Origin: an uncultured Oscillospiraceae bacterium
Lineage (GTDB): Bacteria > Bacillota > Clostridia > Oscillospirales > Oscillospiraceae
Reading direction: 5' to 3'
DNA: 34,342 nt
Assembly (NCBI GenBank): GCA_934597125.1
Contig: CAKTQM010000017.1
Location: 1-34,342, forward strand
Part shown: positions 22,792 to 31,896 of the stretch, piece after piece
How the letters are laid out: every line of letters begins with the position of its first letter
How positions within the stretch are numbered: the first letter of the stretch is position 1
Notes under the pieces: generated by a model
Told to the model about the DNA's origin: nothing
Seen by the model: only the letters and a program-made list of their open reading frames with translations
Database searches by the model: none
Translations under genes and position numbers: made by a program

Positions 22792-23928
22792 TCATCCTCC
22801 GCTTTTCTCCAGTTTCTCCACTTTTCCGCCCAGCGCGGCGTAATCCCGCCAGAAATCCTCATAGGATTTTGCCACGCAGCCGCCGCCCCGCAGCGTCACC
22901 GGACGGCAGCAGAACAGCGCGGCGCAGGCGCACAGCATGGCGATGCGATGGTCGCCGAAGGCGTCCACCGTCACACCGCCCTCCAGCGGCCTGCCGCCGG
23001 TGATGATCAGCCCCTCCGGCAGCTCCGTCGCCTGCACCCCGAGGGCGGACAGCACGGCGGCCACGGTATGCAGCCGGTCGCTCTCCTTGCGGCGCAGAAA
23101 TCCTCCGCCGGTGAACCGCGTGGTCTGGGGCGTCATAGCCGCCAGCAGCGCCAGCACCGGCAGCAGATCCGGCATTTGAGACACGTCCACCGTCTCCGGC
23201 AGATGCGTTAAATACCCCATGATGGCCCGATCCGCCTGACAGCTTTCCGCCGGCAGGCCCGCCACGGTAAGGCCGCCCCCCTGCAGGGCATTGACCGCCA
23301 ACCACCAGCTTCCCGCCGACCAGTCCCCCTCTATGGGGGTATCATCCGGCCGGAAGCGCTGAGGCGCGGGGATGGCCCAGCCATCTTCCACCACCTGAGC
23401 ATCCACACCGTGACGGCGCAGCACCTGCCGCGTCATCTCCACATACCCGCCGGACACCAGTGGCGTGGTCAGCTCGATCCGGGACGGCGCCGCCAACAGG
23501 GGCAGCGCCATCAGCAGCCCGCTGATGGTCTGGGAGGTTTCGTCCCCCCGCAGGGCGTACCGCCCCGCCGTCAGCGGCGCGGCGGCGCGATAGCCGCCGC
23601 CCTCCCGCACCACGGGATAGGGAGCGGACAACGGCCGCTCCATCAGACGGGGCGTGCCGGTAAAGTACACGTTCATACGTCCCAGCGCCATAGCCAGCGG
23701 CAGCAGAAATCGCAGCGTGGCACCGGAGGCGCCGCAGTCGATGGTTCCGCCGCCCTGCTCCATGACCCGCAGCCCCGTCAGCGTGGCATTTACATCCTCG
23801 CCCCGCAGGGTCTCCGGCAGGGACTGCCCCGCCAAGAAGCGGCAGATCAGCTCACGGTGTCGCACGCTCTTGCTCTCCGGCGCCGTCACTGTGCCCGCCA
23901 AACGGGCGGGATACAGCCGCCGGATCAC
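22792..23928 (-). CDS. aroA: 3-phosphoshikimate 1-carboxyvinyltransferase (EPSP synthase)
   Basis: This enzyme joins phosphoenolpyruvate to shikimate-3-phosphate. In the 378-residue sequence Lys20 in PESKS, the CGASGATLRFLLPLA loop, MPDLLPVLALLA, RRKESDRL and DHRIAM are recognisable. It is short compared with the about 430 residues of E. coli AroA, and the glycine loop reads GASGATLR rather than GNAGTAMR, so it belongs to a divergent lineage. The start is GTG at 23928, overlapping the aroB stop as GTGA; 4 nt separate its stop from the aroC start. Confidence 0.92.
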   Translation of the reverse strand: MIRRLYPARLAGTVTAPESKSVRHRELICRFLAGQSLPETLRGEDVNATLTGLRVMEQGGGTIDCGASGATLRFLLPLAMALGRMNVYFTGTPRLMERPLSAPYPVVREGGGYRAAAPLTAGRYALRGDETSQTISGLLMALPLLAAPSRIELTTPLVSGGYVEMTRQVLRRHGVDAQVVEDGWAIPAPQRFRPDDTPIEGDWSAGSWWLAVNALQGGGLTVAGLPAESCQADRAIMGYLTHLPETVDVSQMPDLLPVLALLAAMTPQTTRFTGGGFLRRKESDRLHTVAAVLSALGVQATELPEGLIITGGRPLEGGVTVDAFGDHRIAMLCACAALFCCRPVTLRGGGCVAKSYEDFWRDYAALGGKVEKLEKSGG

Positions 23929-24959
23929 GTCAAACCCTCCAGCAGCGCCGCAAGGGACACGTCCTCCACATAGGCGTCTCCCACACGGCGCAGCAGAATC
24001 GTGTGAAGGGCATTTCCTTCACGCTTCTTGTCCTGTCTTATATATTCCGCCAGCGCCTGCGTATCGCAGGGCAGCGCGGCACTCAACCGCCACCGCGCCA
24101 GCAACGCCAGCAGCCTGTCATAGGCAGCTTGTATCGCATCGCCCCGCCGCAGCTGCCAGCGCAGTATGGCTGCCATGCCTGCGGCCACCGCCTCGCCATG
24201 GGTCATGGCGTAGCCCGACGCCGCCTCGCAGGCGTGCCCGATGGTATGTCCAAAATTCAGCAGCCGCCGCACGCCGGTGTCCCGCTCATCCGCGGCCACC
24301 AGCGCCGCCTTGACCGTCAGGCAGCGGGCGATCACCGTCCCCCAGTCCGGCGCTTCCTCCTCCAGCAGCGCCAGCAGCGCGGCATCGCGGATCATGCCGT
24401 ATTTGATGACCTCCGCCACACCGCAGCGCAGCTGCCGCGGCGGCAGATCAACAAGGCAGTCCGGATCGACCAGCACCATGCGGGGCTGGTAAAAGGCACC
24501 CAGCAGGTTCTTGCCCTCCGGCAGATCCACCGCCGTTTTGCCGCCCACGGCGCTGTCCACCTGGGCCAGCAGCGTGGTGGGGATCTGCACCAGCGGCAGC
24601 CCCCGCTGATAGCAGGCGGCGGCAAAGCCCGCCAGATCACCGGCGACGCCGCCGCCCAGTGCCAGCACGCCATCACCGCGGTCAAAGCTCCGCTGAGCCA
24701 ATTCGCGGCACAGCCCCAGCCATGTCTCCGGTGTCTTGTGAGCCTCGCCGGCGGCAAAGGGCAGCAGCTCTCCGGAAAGGCCTGCCGACGCAAGGCTCTC
24801 CATCACCAGACCGCCATACAGCGCCGCCACGGTTTCATCGGCGATCACCGCCCAGCGGCGGATATTCAGCGGCGCAAGATACATCCCCGCCTGGTGCAGC
24901 GCACCGGACTGGATATGTACCGGATAGCTGCAGCGCGGCAGCGAAACAGTCAGCGTCAT
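23925..24959 (-). CDS. aroB: 3-dehydroquinate synthase
   Basis: This 344-residue NAD- and zinc-dependent enzyme cyclises DAHP to 3-dehydroquinate. Visible motifs are GGGVAGDLAGFAAACYQRG (NAD and phosphate site), TTLLAQVDSAVGGKTAVD, the zinc ligand region GVAEVIKYG, and NFGHTIGHA with a following MTHGEAVAAG. The ATG at 24959 has AAAGGAGGAG before it; the frame opens 18 nt earlier only at a TTG. It starts the aro run, 38 nt after the lysozyme gene, with no terminator or clear promoter in between. Confidence 0.94.
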   Translation of the reverse strand: MTLTVSLPRCSYPVHIQSGALHQAGMYLAPLNIRRWAVIADETVAALYGGLVMESLASAGLSGELLPFAAGEAHKTPETWLGLCRELAQRSFDRGDGVLALGGGVAGDLAGFAAACYQRGLPLVQIPTTLLAQVDSAVGGKTAVDLPEGKNLLGAFYQPRMVLVDPDCLVDLPPRQLRCGVAEVIKYGMIRDAALLALLEEEAPDWGTVIARCLTVKAALVAADERDTGVRRLLNFGHTIGHACEAASGYAMTHGEAVAAGMAAILRWQLRRGDAIQAAYDRLLALLARWRLSAALPCDTQALAEYIRQDKKREGNALHTILLRRVGDAYVEDVSLAALLEGLT

Positions 24960-24997
24960 GGCGGCTCCTCCTTTCAAAGCGGTGATCCCGTATTCTC

Positions 24998-25894
24998 TCA
25001 GTCTGCCTTCCGGACGAACAGCAGGTTTTCATCCACCTGGATATCCAGACCGTTCACCTGTCCCTCGGCCGTATACTGCCACATGTCAAAGCGGTAATAG
25101 AAATCCGGATAGCTGTTGTAATCCGCCACCCACAGGGAATACTCCGCCAAGCGGCTCAGGTCATAGTGATAGTACCCCTGCTGGCGGTTGATGTATACCC
25201 CCGCCTGATACCCCGCCTGCTGAATGGTCTGACAGAAGGCTACGGCGCTGTCGGTCAGGTGTGTGTAGTCATAGCCGTTGGTGCGGGAGTCCTCCGCCGT
25301 CACCGGCTCCCAGTCGAAATAGACCGGCAGCTCCAGCGTCCGGCCCTGCAGCTGCTCCAGCACGTATTGGGCCTCTTCGCGGCCCTCCTCCGCCGTCAGC
25401 GCCTGTGAAAAGAAATACACCCCCGCGTCGATGCCGGCATCATGGGCGCCGGTCAGGTGGCTGTCAAATCGCTCGTCCGGCTGCAATACGCCCTTACCGT
25501 AGCCTCGAAAGCCCAGGCGGATAATGGCAAATTCCACGCCGTCCGCCGCCGCCTGCTTCCAGTCCACGTTCTTCTGGAACACCGACAGGTCAATGCCCCG
25601 CCGGACGGCGTATTCCGTCCCCAGATAGTAGGGCCGCTGCTCCGGCTCGATAAACTGCCATGGACGCAGGGCGCTGACGGCAAAATTCTCATGGGGCGTC
25701 AGCCACACCATGTTGGCCCCGTCGTTGATATAGACCTGCCCCGCGTGGGGATCCGGCTCCGCCTTCTCCTCCGCCCGCAGCAGCGAGCGCAGCACCAGCG
25801 CCAGTACCACCACCAGCGCCGCCGCCATGCCGACGCACAGCAGCAGCGCCAACGGGGTTCTTCTGCGCTTTCTTCGTCTGGTAATGGTCTCCAT
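24998..25894 (-). CDS. GH25 family lysozyme, membrane-anchored
   Basis: This 298-residue protein has a basic N-terminus (RRRKRRR), one membrane helix (13-37), a linker, and a glycoside hydrolase 25 domain from about residue 98. The acidic residues sit where the family has them: Asp102 (RGIDLSVFQ), Asp194 and Glu196 (YFDWEP), and the final WQYTAEGQVNGLDIQVDEN stretch with Asp284. GH25 enzymes cut the MurNAc-GlcNAc bond of peptidoglycan, so this would act on the wall outside the membrane. The start at 25894 follows GAGGAAGC and leaves one base after the flavodoxin-like gene. Confidence 0.92.
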   Translation of the reverse strand: METITRRRKRRRTPLALLLCVGMAAALVVVLALVLRSLLRAEEKAEPDPHAGQVYINDGANMVWLTPHENFAVSALRPWQFIEPEQRPYYLGTEYAVRRGIDLSVFQKNVDWKQAAADGVEFAIIRLGFRGYGKGVLQPDERFDSHLTGAHDAGIDAGVYFFSQALTAEEGREEAQYVLEQLQGRTLELPVYFDWEPVTAEDSRTNGYDYTHLTDSAVAFCQTIQQAGYQAGVYINRQQGYYHYDLSRLAEYSLWVADYNSYPDFYYRFDMWQYTAEGQVNGLDIQVDENLLFVRKAD

Positions 25895-25895
25895 A

Positions 25896-26489
25896 CTATG
25901 CTTCCTCACTGAGCTTTTCCATGATCTGCCCGGCAAACGCACGGGTGCGGGCAGCCTTTTCCTCGTCCATAAACGCGGTTTTGTATCCAAGATGCCGCTC
26001 CCCATGCAGGCCCAGCCAGCGAAGATGGGCGTGTTTGCAGGTGCGGCGCAAAGCCTCCTCCCACAGATCCACGCCCTTCTCCACCCGATAGCCGCAGGTG
26101 GTGAGGGCCGCCACCGCCTTGCCCGCCCACAGGGAGGGGCCCTTTTCGTCGCCGTAGTATTTGCACATGGCGTAGATGCAGCGATCCAGCGCCGCCTTCA
26201 TGGGGGCGGTACAGCTCCACAGATAGATGGGACTGGCCAACAGCAGCAGGTCGCAGGAGAGGATATCGTCAAAAATGGCGGTCATGTCGTCGTCAATGAC
26301 GCAGTTGGGGCCGCTCCAGTCCCACTGGCAGCCGCGGCACGCCATGCAGGGGCTGATGGCCTCGTCATACAGGGAATGTACCGCCGCGGTGTTCCCCGCC
26401 TGATACCATACCGCCAGAAATTCCGTCAACAGGGCGCGGGTGTTGCTCTCGCTCCCCCGTGGGGAGGCAAAAAGGACGCAGCATTTCAT
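25896..26489 (-). CDS. Flavodoxin-fold NAD(P)H-dependent FMN oxidoreductase family
   Basis: This 197-residue protein begins with the flavin-binding pattern FASPRGSESNTRALL and continues with SPCMACRGCQW (Cys48, 51, 54), Cys63 and DDDM, then LLASPIYLWSCTAPMKAALDR. That cysteine motif marks a clostridial subfamily of flavodoxin-like oxidoreductases whose substrates are mostly unknown; the cysteines may be redox-active or bind metal. The start has GAGAGGAGAACG before it. Gaps to its neighbours are 15 nt and 1 nt. Confidence 0.85.
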   Translation of the reverse strand: MKCCVLFASPRGSESNTRALLTEFLAVWYQAGNTAAVHSLYDEAISPCMACRGCQWDWSGPNCVIDDDMTAIFDDILSCDLLLLASPIYLWSCTAPMKAALDRCIYAMCKYYGDEKGPSLWAGKAVAALTTCGYRVEKGVDLWEEALRRTCKHAHLRWLGLHGERHLGYKTAFMDEEKAARTRAFAGQIMEKLSEEA

Positions 26490-26504
26490 GGGCGTTCTCC
26501 TCTC

Positions 26505-27329
26505 TCACAGTCGTTCAAAGATATGGATATCAAATGCGGCGGTGATAGTCAGGCTGTCCAGCGCCGCCAGACGGTCTTTACCCTCACGGGGCGTCTTCCA
26601 GCAATAGGGCGTCATGCCGAACAGCGCCTGAATATCCGCTTGACAGGGCAGGGTGATGGTGTCCCGTACATGGACGATGTCTGTATATCGAAAGCCCTCA
26701 TAGGGCGTTTCCTTCGTCTCGTTGCGGTAGGGATGGTCATAGAGCACCTGCTTCATCTCCCACAGGTGCTCCGCCGCCGGCACCACGTAGAGAAAGTGGC
26801 CTTTCGGCTTCAGCACCCGCCGGAACTCCTCCGCCGACAGGGGCGAAAAGCAGTCCAGCAGCAGATCCACTGTTTCATCGCCCAGCGGCAGGTGATAGGC
26901 GCTGGCCACGGCGATCTCCGCCTGCTTTGCCCGTTTTGCGGCGCGGCGGGCCATGTCCTTGGAGATGTCGATGCCCGCTCCGCGCGGCGGCTTTCCGGCA
27001 GCGGCCAGAGTGTCACAAACGGCGGCGGTGTAGTACCCCTCGCCGCAGCCCACATCCAGCAGCGTCGGATCCTCCGGCGCGTAGCGGACGGCCAGCTCGC
27101 ACAGCGCCGCCTGCAGAAAGCTATAGTAGCCCTTGGCCAGAAAGGCGCTCCGGGCGGCGGTCATGGCCTTGTCGTCGCCAGGGGCTTTCGAGTGCCGCTG
27201 ATTCACCGGCAGCAGATAGGTATAGCCCTCTTTGGCGATATCGAAGCTGTGGCCGTTGGGACAGCGATACGTTTTTTCCTCCCGCGTCAGGGGCGCGCCG
27301 CACACGGTGCAGCGGAAGAGACTTTTCAT
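26505..27329 (-). CDS. RlmA-type 23S rRNA (guanine-N1) methyltransferase
   Basis: This 274-residue protein has the N-terminal zinc site of RlmA (Cys7, Cys10, Cys23, His27, with the PNGHSFD motif), a KEGYTYLLPVNQ segment, GDDKAM, and a Rossmann methyltransferase domain with AdoMet motif LDVGCGEGYY (91-100). RlmA enzymes methylate guanine N1 in helix 35 of 23S rRNA; some members give tylosin-type macrolide resistance, others do not, and this cannot be decided here. The start at 27329 overlaps the MATE stop as ATGA, so the longer upstream frame is not used. Confidence 0.87.
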   Translation of the reverse strand: MKSLFRCTVCGAPLTREEKTYRCPNGHSFDIAKEGYTYLLPVNQRHSKAPGDDKAMTAARSAFLAKGYYSFLQAALCELAVRYAPEDPTLLDVGCGEGYYTAAVCDTLAAAGKPPRGAGIDISKDMARRAAKRAKQAEIAVASAYHLPLGDETVDLLLDCFSPLSAEEFRRVLKPKGHFLYVVPAAEHLWEMKQVLYDHPYRNETKETPYEGFRYTDIVHVRDTITLPCQADIQALFGMTPYCWKTPREGKDRLAALDSLTITAAFDIHIFERL

Positions 27330-28720
27330 AACGTCTCCCCCTCCGGCCGCGTTACATCGTGGATCCACTTGCCCTTTCGGATCCGCCATGCGCACAGGGG
27401 CACCTTCAGCAGCGATTCCGCCTGAATGGCGGCGGCCACCCACCAGCAGGAACTGTGCAGCACCAGGGCAAACAGCGCCGTCAGCGGCAGAGCCGCCAGC
27501 CACTGGGGGCCGATGTCCAGCGCGGCGGAGCAGAACACATCGCCGCCCGCCCGCAGCACGCCGGTGACGGCGGTGATGGAATAGGCATGCAGCGGGATGG
27601 ACGCAAATCCCGTCACCGCCAGCGCCGTGGCGATACGGGCCGGTTCGTCAAAGAGGCTGAACAGCGGGAAGATCACCGGCTGGAACAGCAGCGGCACCAG
27701 CGCCAGTGAGAACACCATCAGCACCACGCCCACCAGAATGGTGACCCACAGCAGGGTACGGCTCAGCTTCATCACCTCGTCATGGCGCTGCCCCTCGCCG
27801 ATGGCCTTGCCCACCAGCACAGCGGTGGCGCTGCCCAGGCCGAAGCACACCACCAGGAACAGCCGGTTCAGATTGCCCATGACGGCATTGGCCGCCAGAT
27901 ACTCCACAGAGTTGACCGTATAGCCCAGGATCACCGTCAGCATACTGTTGCCCAGTCCCCAGAGAATCTCGTTGCACAGCACGGGAGAGGAGTATTTGAT
28001 AAACCGGCGGCACATCTCCCACCCCGGACGGAAGAAGGCTTTCAGGTTCAGCGGAATGGTCTTGCTGCGCAGGGCGCAGAACAGGCACACCGCGAACTCC
28101 GCCACACGGCTCAGCAGCGTGGCCACGGCGGCGCCCTCCACGCCCAGCATGGGGAAACCCAGTTTTCCGAAGATCAGCAGATAGTTCATGCCGGTATTGA
28201 TGACTGTGGACATGCCGAACAGCTTCATGCCGAAAGCGGAGTTCTCCACGCTGCGCTGGGCGCTGACGTAGATGGACGAGAGCATGTTGAACACATAGGA
28301 AAAGCCGATAATGCGCAGATACGGCGCGCCCAGCACCGACAGCTGATGTTTATTGCTCAAAAGATCCATGATCTCCACCGGCCACAGGTAGAAAGCCGCC
28401 CCCAACACCAGAGCGATGCCTGTCCCCAGATAGGCGGCCACGCCCATGGCGCGGCTGATATTCTCCATGTCCTTTTTGCCCCAGTACTGGCTGATAAGGA
28501 TGCCCACACCGGACTGAACGCCAAACACAATGGAGATCAGCAGAAATACCGGCACATTGGCGGTGTTCACGGCGGCCATGGCCTCGTTGCCCAGCCGGCT
28601 GACCATGAAAATGTCGATAAGCCCCAGGGAAAAGGTGATGAGATTTTGCAGCGCGATGGGCGCCGCCAGATAAAAGAGCCGCCTGTAAAAAGCTGCGGGT
28701 CGTTTCAGTTCTTGGATCAT
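27326..28720 (-). CDS. MATE family efflux transporter, second copy
   Basis: This 464-residue protein has about twelve membrane segments and the MATE pattern from its start (YLAAPIALQNLITFSLGLID, FGVQSGVGILISQYWGKKD). It differs clearly from the MATE protein at the left of the window and is not a duplicate. MATE proteins export cationic compounds with a Na+ or H+ gradient; the substrate is unknown. TGAGGTAAG precedes the ATG. It lies 8 nt after the cysteine desulfurase gene and is coupled to the methyltransferase gene by ATGA. Confidence 0.92.
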   Translation of the reverse strand: MIQELKRPAAFYRRLFYLAAPIALQNLITFSLGLIDIFMVSRLGNEAMAAVNTANVPVFLLISIVFGVQSGVGILISQYWGKKDMENISRAMGVAAYLGTGIALVLGAAFYLWPVEIMDLLSNKHQLSVLGAPYLRIIGFSYVFNMLSSIYVSAQRSVENSAFGMKLFGMSTVINTGMNYLLIFGKLGFPMLGVEGAAVATLLSRVAEFAVCLFCALRSKTIPLNLKAFFRPGWEMCRRFIKYSSPVLCNEILWGLGNSMLTVILGYTVNSVEYLAANAVMGNLNRLFLVVCFGLGSATAVLVGKAIGEGQRHDEVMKLSRTLLWVTILVGVVLMVFSLALVPLLFQPVIFPLFSLFDEPARIATALAVTGFASIPLHAYSITAVTGVLRAGGDVFCSAALDIGPQWLAALPLTALFALVLHSSCWWVAAAIQAESLLKVPLCAWRIRKGKWIHDVTRPEGETL

Positions 28721-28728
28721 TTCTTACC

Positions 28729-29865
28729 TCATAGCATGGGAAAACGAGTATTCTTATGCTGCAAAAGCGCTTCATACAGCGCGTCGATATCGGTAAAGGT
28801 GGTCTCCGGCCCGAAGCTGACGCGCAGCACACCGCTGGCGGTACGCTTGTCCAGCCCCAGCGCCGTTACCACATGGCTCAGCTTGCCCCGATGACAGGCG
28901 CTTCCTGCCGACAGGCAGATGCCCTGACTCCCCAGATCGGTGACAACATTGGCGCTGGGATAGCCCACCAGCGACACCATCAGGATATGGGGCGCCTCCC
29001 CCCGGCCAACGGCCGCCACGCCGTCGATGGAAAGGAGTTTCTCTTTACAGTAGGTCTTGACCGCCGCCATGTGGGCCAGCTTGTCCGTCAGGCCGTCCGC
29101 GCGCAGCTCCGCCGCTCTGGCAAAGCCCGCGATCTGAGCGGTGGCCTCGGTGCCGGAGCGGGTGCCCTCCTCCTGTCCGCCGCCGTGGAGCAGCGGGCGG
29201 ATATTCCGGACGTTGGGCCCCACGTACAGGGCGCCGATACCCTTGGGCCCGCCGATCTTATGGGCGGAAAGGCTCATCATGTCCACCCCCAGCGCATGGG
29301 GATCGCAGGGTACCTTCATAAAACCCTGCACCGCGTCGGTGTGCAGCAGGGCGCGGCTATCCCGCGCCTTCAAAAGTCTGCTGATCTCCCCCACAGGGAA
29401 CACGCAGCCGGTCTCGTTGTTCACCAGCATGACGCTGACCACCGCCGTGTCCTCCCGCAGGGCTTCCCCCACCTGCTCCGCCGTGATATGGCCGGTCTTG
29501 TCGGGCTTGAGGTACGTCACCTCATATCCCTCCTGCTGCTCCAGCGCGCGGCAGGTCTCCAGCACGGCGCTGTGCTCCACGGTGGTGGTGATGATATGTC
29601 TGCCCACGCGGCGGTTCTGCCACAGCACCGCCCGAATGGCCCAGTTGTCGCTCTCCGTGCCGCAGGAGGTAAAATGCAGCTCCCCGGGCTGGCAGCCCAC
29701 CACGCCGGCGATAACAGCGCGGCAGCCCTCCACCAGCTTCTTTGCCTCCTGTCCCATCGGGTATTGGGAGGAGGGATTGCCGAACTGCTGTGTCAGCACA
29801 CGGTACATCTCGTCAGCTACAGGGCGGGGTATGGGGGTGGTGGCGGCGTGATCCAGATAAATCAT
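28729..29865 (-). CDS. Cysteine desulfurase (NifS/IscS family)
   Basis: This 378-residue PLP enzyme takes sulfur from cysteine as a persulfide for Fe-S clusters or tRNA thiolation. His98 (TTTVEHSAVL), Asp177 (HTDAVQG) and the PLP lysine Lys203 (LSAHKIGGPKG) are in place, and the catalytic Cys324 lies in SAGSACHRG, on a short loop. The next gene on the other strand, mtaB, makes a sulfur-containing tRNA base with Fe-S clusters, so a functional link is plausible. No scaffold or thiI gene is in the window. AGAGAGGAAACC precedes the ATG. It is first of an eleven-gene run; its own promoter could not be fixed. Confidence 0.92.
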   Translation of the reverse strand: MIYLDHAATTPIPRPVADEMYRVLTQQFGNPSSQYPMGQEAKKLVEGCRAVIAGVVGCQPGELHFTSCGTESDNWAIRAVLWQNRRVGRHIITTTVEHSAVLETCRALEQQEGYEVTYLKPDKTGHITAEQVGEALREDTAVVSVMLVNNETGCVFPVGEISRLLKARDSRALLHTDAVQGFMKVPCDPHALGVDMMSLSAHKIGGPKGIGALYVGPNVRNIRPLLHGGGQEEGTRSGTEATAQIAGFARAAELRADGLTDKLAHMAAVKTYCKEKLLSIDGVAAVGRGEAPHILMVSLVGYPSANVVTDLGSQGICLSAGSACHRGKLSHVVTALGLDKRTASGVLRVSFGPETTFTDIDALYEALLQHKNTRFPML

Positions 29866-29890
29866 AGCGGTTTCCTCTCTATTTTCAGCA

Positions 29891-29927
29891 GTCGGGTCTT
29901 GTCATACCCGACAGAATCCAGTATAAT
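29891..29927 (+). promoter_or_regulatory. Promoter of mtaB with an inverted repeat over the -35
   Basis: TTGTCA (29899-29904), a 17-bp spacer and TATAAT (29922-29927) form a near-consensus promoter. A perfect dyad, GTCGGGT (29891-29897) and ACCCGAC (29906-29912), is centred on the -35 box. A regulator bound there could affect mtaB and the divergent cysteine desulfurase gene. Confidence 0.6.
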
Positions 29928-29997
29928 GAGATATTATTTTGACAGTTTTTCAGTGCTGTAATTTTTAATTATACTGTATCAAAAAGGAAAGTGCAAG

Positions 29998-31281
29998 ATG
30001 CGCGTTGCGATTTACACCCTTGGCTGCAAGGTGAACCAATACGAGACCCAGGCCATGGAGCAGGAGCTGCTGCGCCGGGGCCATACGCTGGTGCCCTTCG
30101 AGTCGGCGGCGGACGCCTACATCGTCAATACCTGTTCCGTCACCGCCGTCAGCGATAAAAAGTCCCGCCAGATGATCCGCCGCTGCCGCAAGCTGAACGA
30201 AAACGCCGTGGTGGCCGCCTGCGGCTGCTACGTCCAGACCCATCCTGACGAGGCGGCCACGCTGGCGCTTGACCTGATCGCCGGCACCGGCGACCGCATG
30301 GCGTTTTTAGACCTGCTGGAACAGGCCGCCCGCGAAAAGGAGCCGGTGATGCTGCTGGACAACGCCCTGCACCGCCGCCAGTTCGAGGTGCTGCCCGCCG
30401 GCGGCATGAAGGAGCGCACCCGTGCCATGCTGAAGGTGGAGGACGGCTGCGTCAACTTCTGCACTTACTGCATCATCCCCTATGCACGGGGGCCTGTGCG
30501 CTCCCTGCCGCTGGAGACGGCGGCGGCCCAGACGCGGCAGCTGCGTGCCGAGGGCTATCGTGAGCTGGTGCTGACAGGCATTGAGATCTCCAGCTGGGGT
30601 CATGACCTGAAAAACGGCAGCAGCCTGATCGACCTGCTGGAGGCCGTCAGCACCGCGGCAGGCGATATGCGCCTGCGGCTGGGCAGTCTGGAGCCCCGCA
30701 CCATCACCGAGGATTTCTGCCGTCGGGCGGCGAGACTGCCCAATCTGTGCCCCCATTTTCATCTGTCCCTGCAATCCGGCTGTGACGCAACGTTAAAGCG
30801 TATGAACCGCCGGTATGATACCGCCCGTTTCTATGAGTCCGTAACGCTGCTGCGGCGGTATTTCGACCATGTGGCCGTCACCACCGATCTCATCACCGGC
30901 TTTCCCGGCGAAACGGAGGAGGAATTCGCCCAGACGCTGGCGTTTATCGAAAAGTGCGGCTTCGCCGCTATGCACATCTTTCCCTACTCCATCCGCCCCG
31001 GCACCAAGGCGGCGGCCATGCCCCAGCTGACGGCGGCGGTGAAGGAGGAACGGGCCGCCCGTGCGGCCCAGGTGGCTCATGGGATGCGGCAGGCGTATCT
31101 GGCAGGCTGCGTCGGCAAAACCTATCCCGTGCTGTTCGAGCAGGAAAAGGACGGTCTGTATACCGGCCACACCCCCAACTACGCCGAGGTGGCGGTGCAG
31201 GGCCGTGACCTTCACAATCAGGTGCGGGAGGTGCGTATCACAGCATGCCGTGGAGAGACCTTATTGGGAGAACTGATATGA
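29998..31281 (+). CDS. mtaB: tRNA threonylcarbamoyladenosine methylthiotransferase
   Basis: This 427-residue radical-SAM enzyme adds a methylthio group to t6A37 of tRNAs. The N-terminal domain carries TLGCKVNQYE and Cys10, Cys46 and Cys77 for one Fe-S cluster; CVNFCTYC (Cys151, 155, 158) holds the radical-SAM cluster; a TRAM-like RNA-binding end follows (about 365-427). KVNQYE, rather than the MiaB or RimO form, indicates MtaB. The gene has its own promoter and AAAGGAAAG before the ATG, and it overlaps the next gene by ATGA. Confidence 0.92.
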   Translation: MRVAIYTLGCKVNQYETQAMEQELLRRGHTLVPFESAADAYIVNTCSVTAVSDKKSRQMIRRCRKLNENAVVAACGCYVQTHPDEAATLALDLIAGTGDRMAFLDLLEQAAREKEPVMLLDNALHRRQFEVLPAGGMKERTRAMLKVEDGCVNFCTYCIIPYARGPVRSLPLETAAAQTRQLRAEGYRELVLTGIEISSWGHDLKNGSSLIDLLEAVSTAAGDMRLRLGSLEPRTITEDFCRRAARLPNLCPHFHLSLQSGCDATLKRMNRRYDTARFYESVTLLRRYFDHVAVTTDLITGFPGETEEEFAQTLAFIEKCGFAAMHIFPYSIRPGTKAAAMPQLTAAVKEERAARAAQVAHGMRQAYLAGCVGKTYPVLFEQEKDGLYTGHTPNYAEVAVQGRDLHNQVREVRITACRGETLLGELI

Positions 31282-31862
31282 AAGAACACATCCATCACTT
31301 TTTTGCCTACATCGCCCGCATGCGGTTCATCAACCGCTGGGCCCTGATGCGCAACAGCTACACCGAGAATATTCAGGAGCACAGCCACATGACCGCCGTG
31401 CTGGCCCATGCTCTGGCGGTGATCCGCAACCAGTTCTTTGACGGCCGCGTGGACGAGGGGCAGGTGACGGTAGCCGCCCTGTATCATGACGCCGGTGAGA
31501 TATTGACCGGTGACATGCCCACCCCCATCAAGTACTATAATCCCGCCATCCGCGAGGCGTACCGTCAGGTAGAGCGGGTGGCGGAGGAAAAGCTGCTGGG
31601 CATGCTGCCCGACGAGCTGCGCCCCACCTACAGCGCCGCCCTGTCCCCCGCCGCGCCGGAGATCCAGCAGCTGGTAAAGGCCGCCGACAAGCTCAGCGCC
31701 TATATCAAGTGTCTGGAAGAGCTGAAATCCGGCAACACCGAATTCAAGCAGGCCGCCCAGCAGACCCGCTACGCGCTGGACGACATGGAGCTGCCGGAGC
31801 TGGATTACTTTTTAGAGCACTTCCTGCCGTCGTTCAAGCTGACGCTGGATGAACTCGAATAG
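31278..31862 (+). CDS. yfbR: HD-domain 5'-deoxynucleotidase, YfbR type
   Basis: This 194-residue protein is a metal-dependent phosphohydrolase of the HD family. Metal ligands are visible as His35 (QEHSHM), His70-Asp71 (ALYHDAGE) and an acidic residue late in the domain, and TGDMPTPIKY (77-86) is characteristic of YfbR, which dephosphorylates deoxynucleoside monophosphates. The start is the ATG at 31278, overlapping the mtaB stop; the frame opens earlier only inside mtaB. No terminator follows; an inverted-repeat element does. Confidence 0.88.
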   Translation: MKEHIHHFFAYIARMRFINRWALMRNSYTENIQEHSHMTAVLAHALAVIRNQFFDGRVDEGQVTVAALYHDAGEILTGDMPTPIKYYNPAIREAYRQVERVAEEKLLGMLPDELRPTYSAALSPAAPEIQQLVKAADKLSAYIKCLEELKSGNTEFKQAAQQTRYALDDMELPELDYFLEHFLPSFKLTLDELE

Positions 31863-31896
31863 CTGGCATTGCAGATTCTTGTAATTTGCACCGCAT

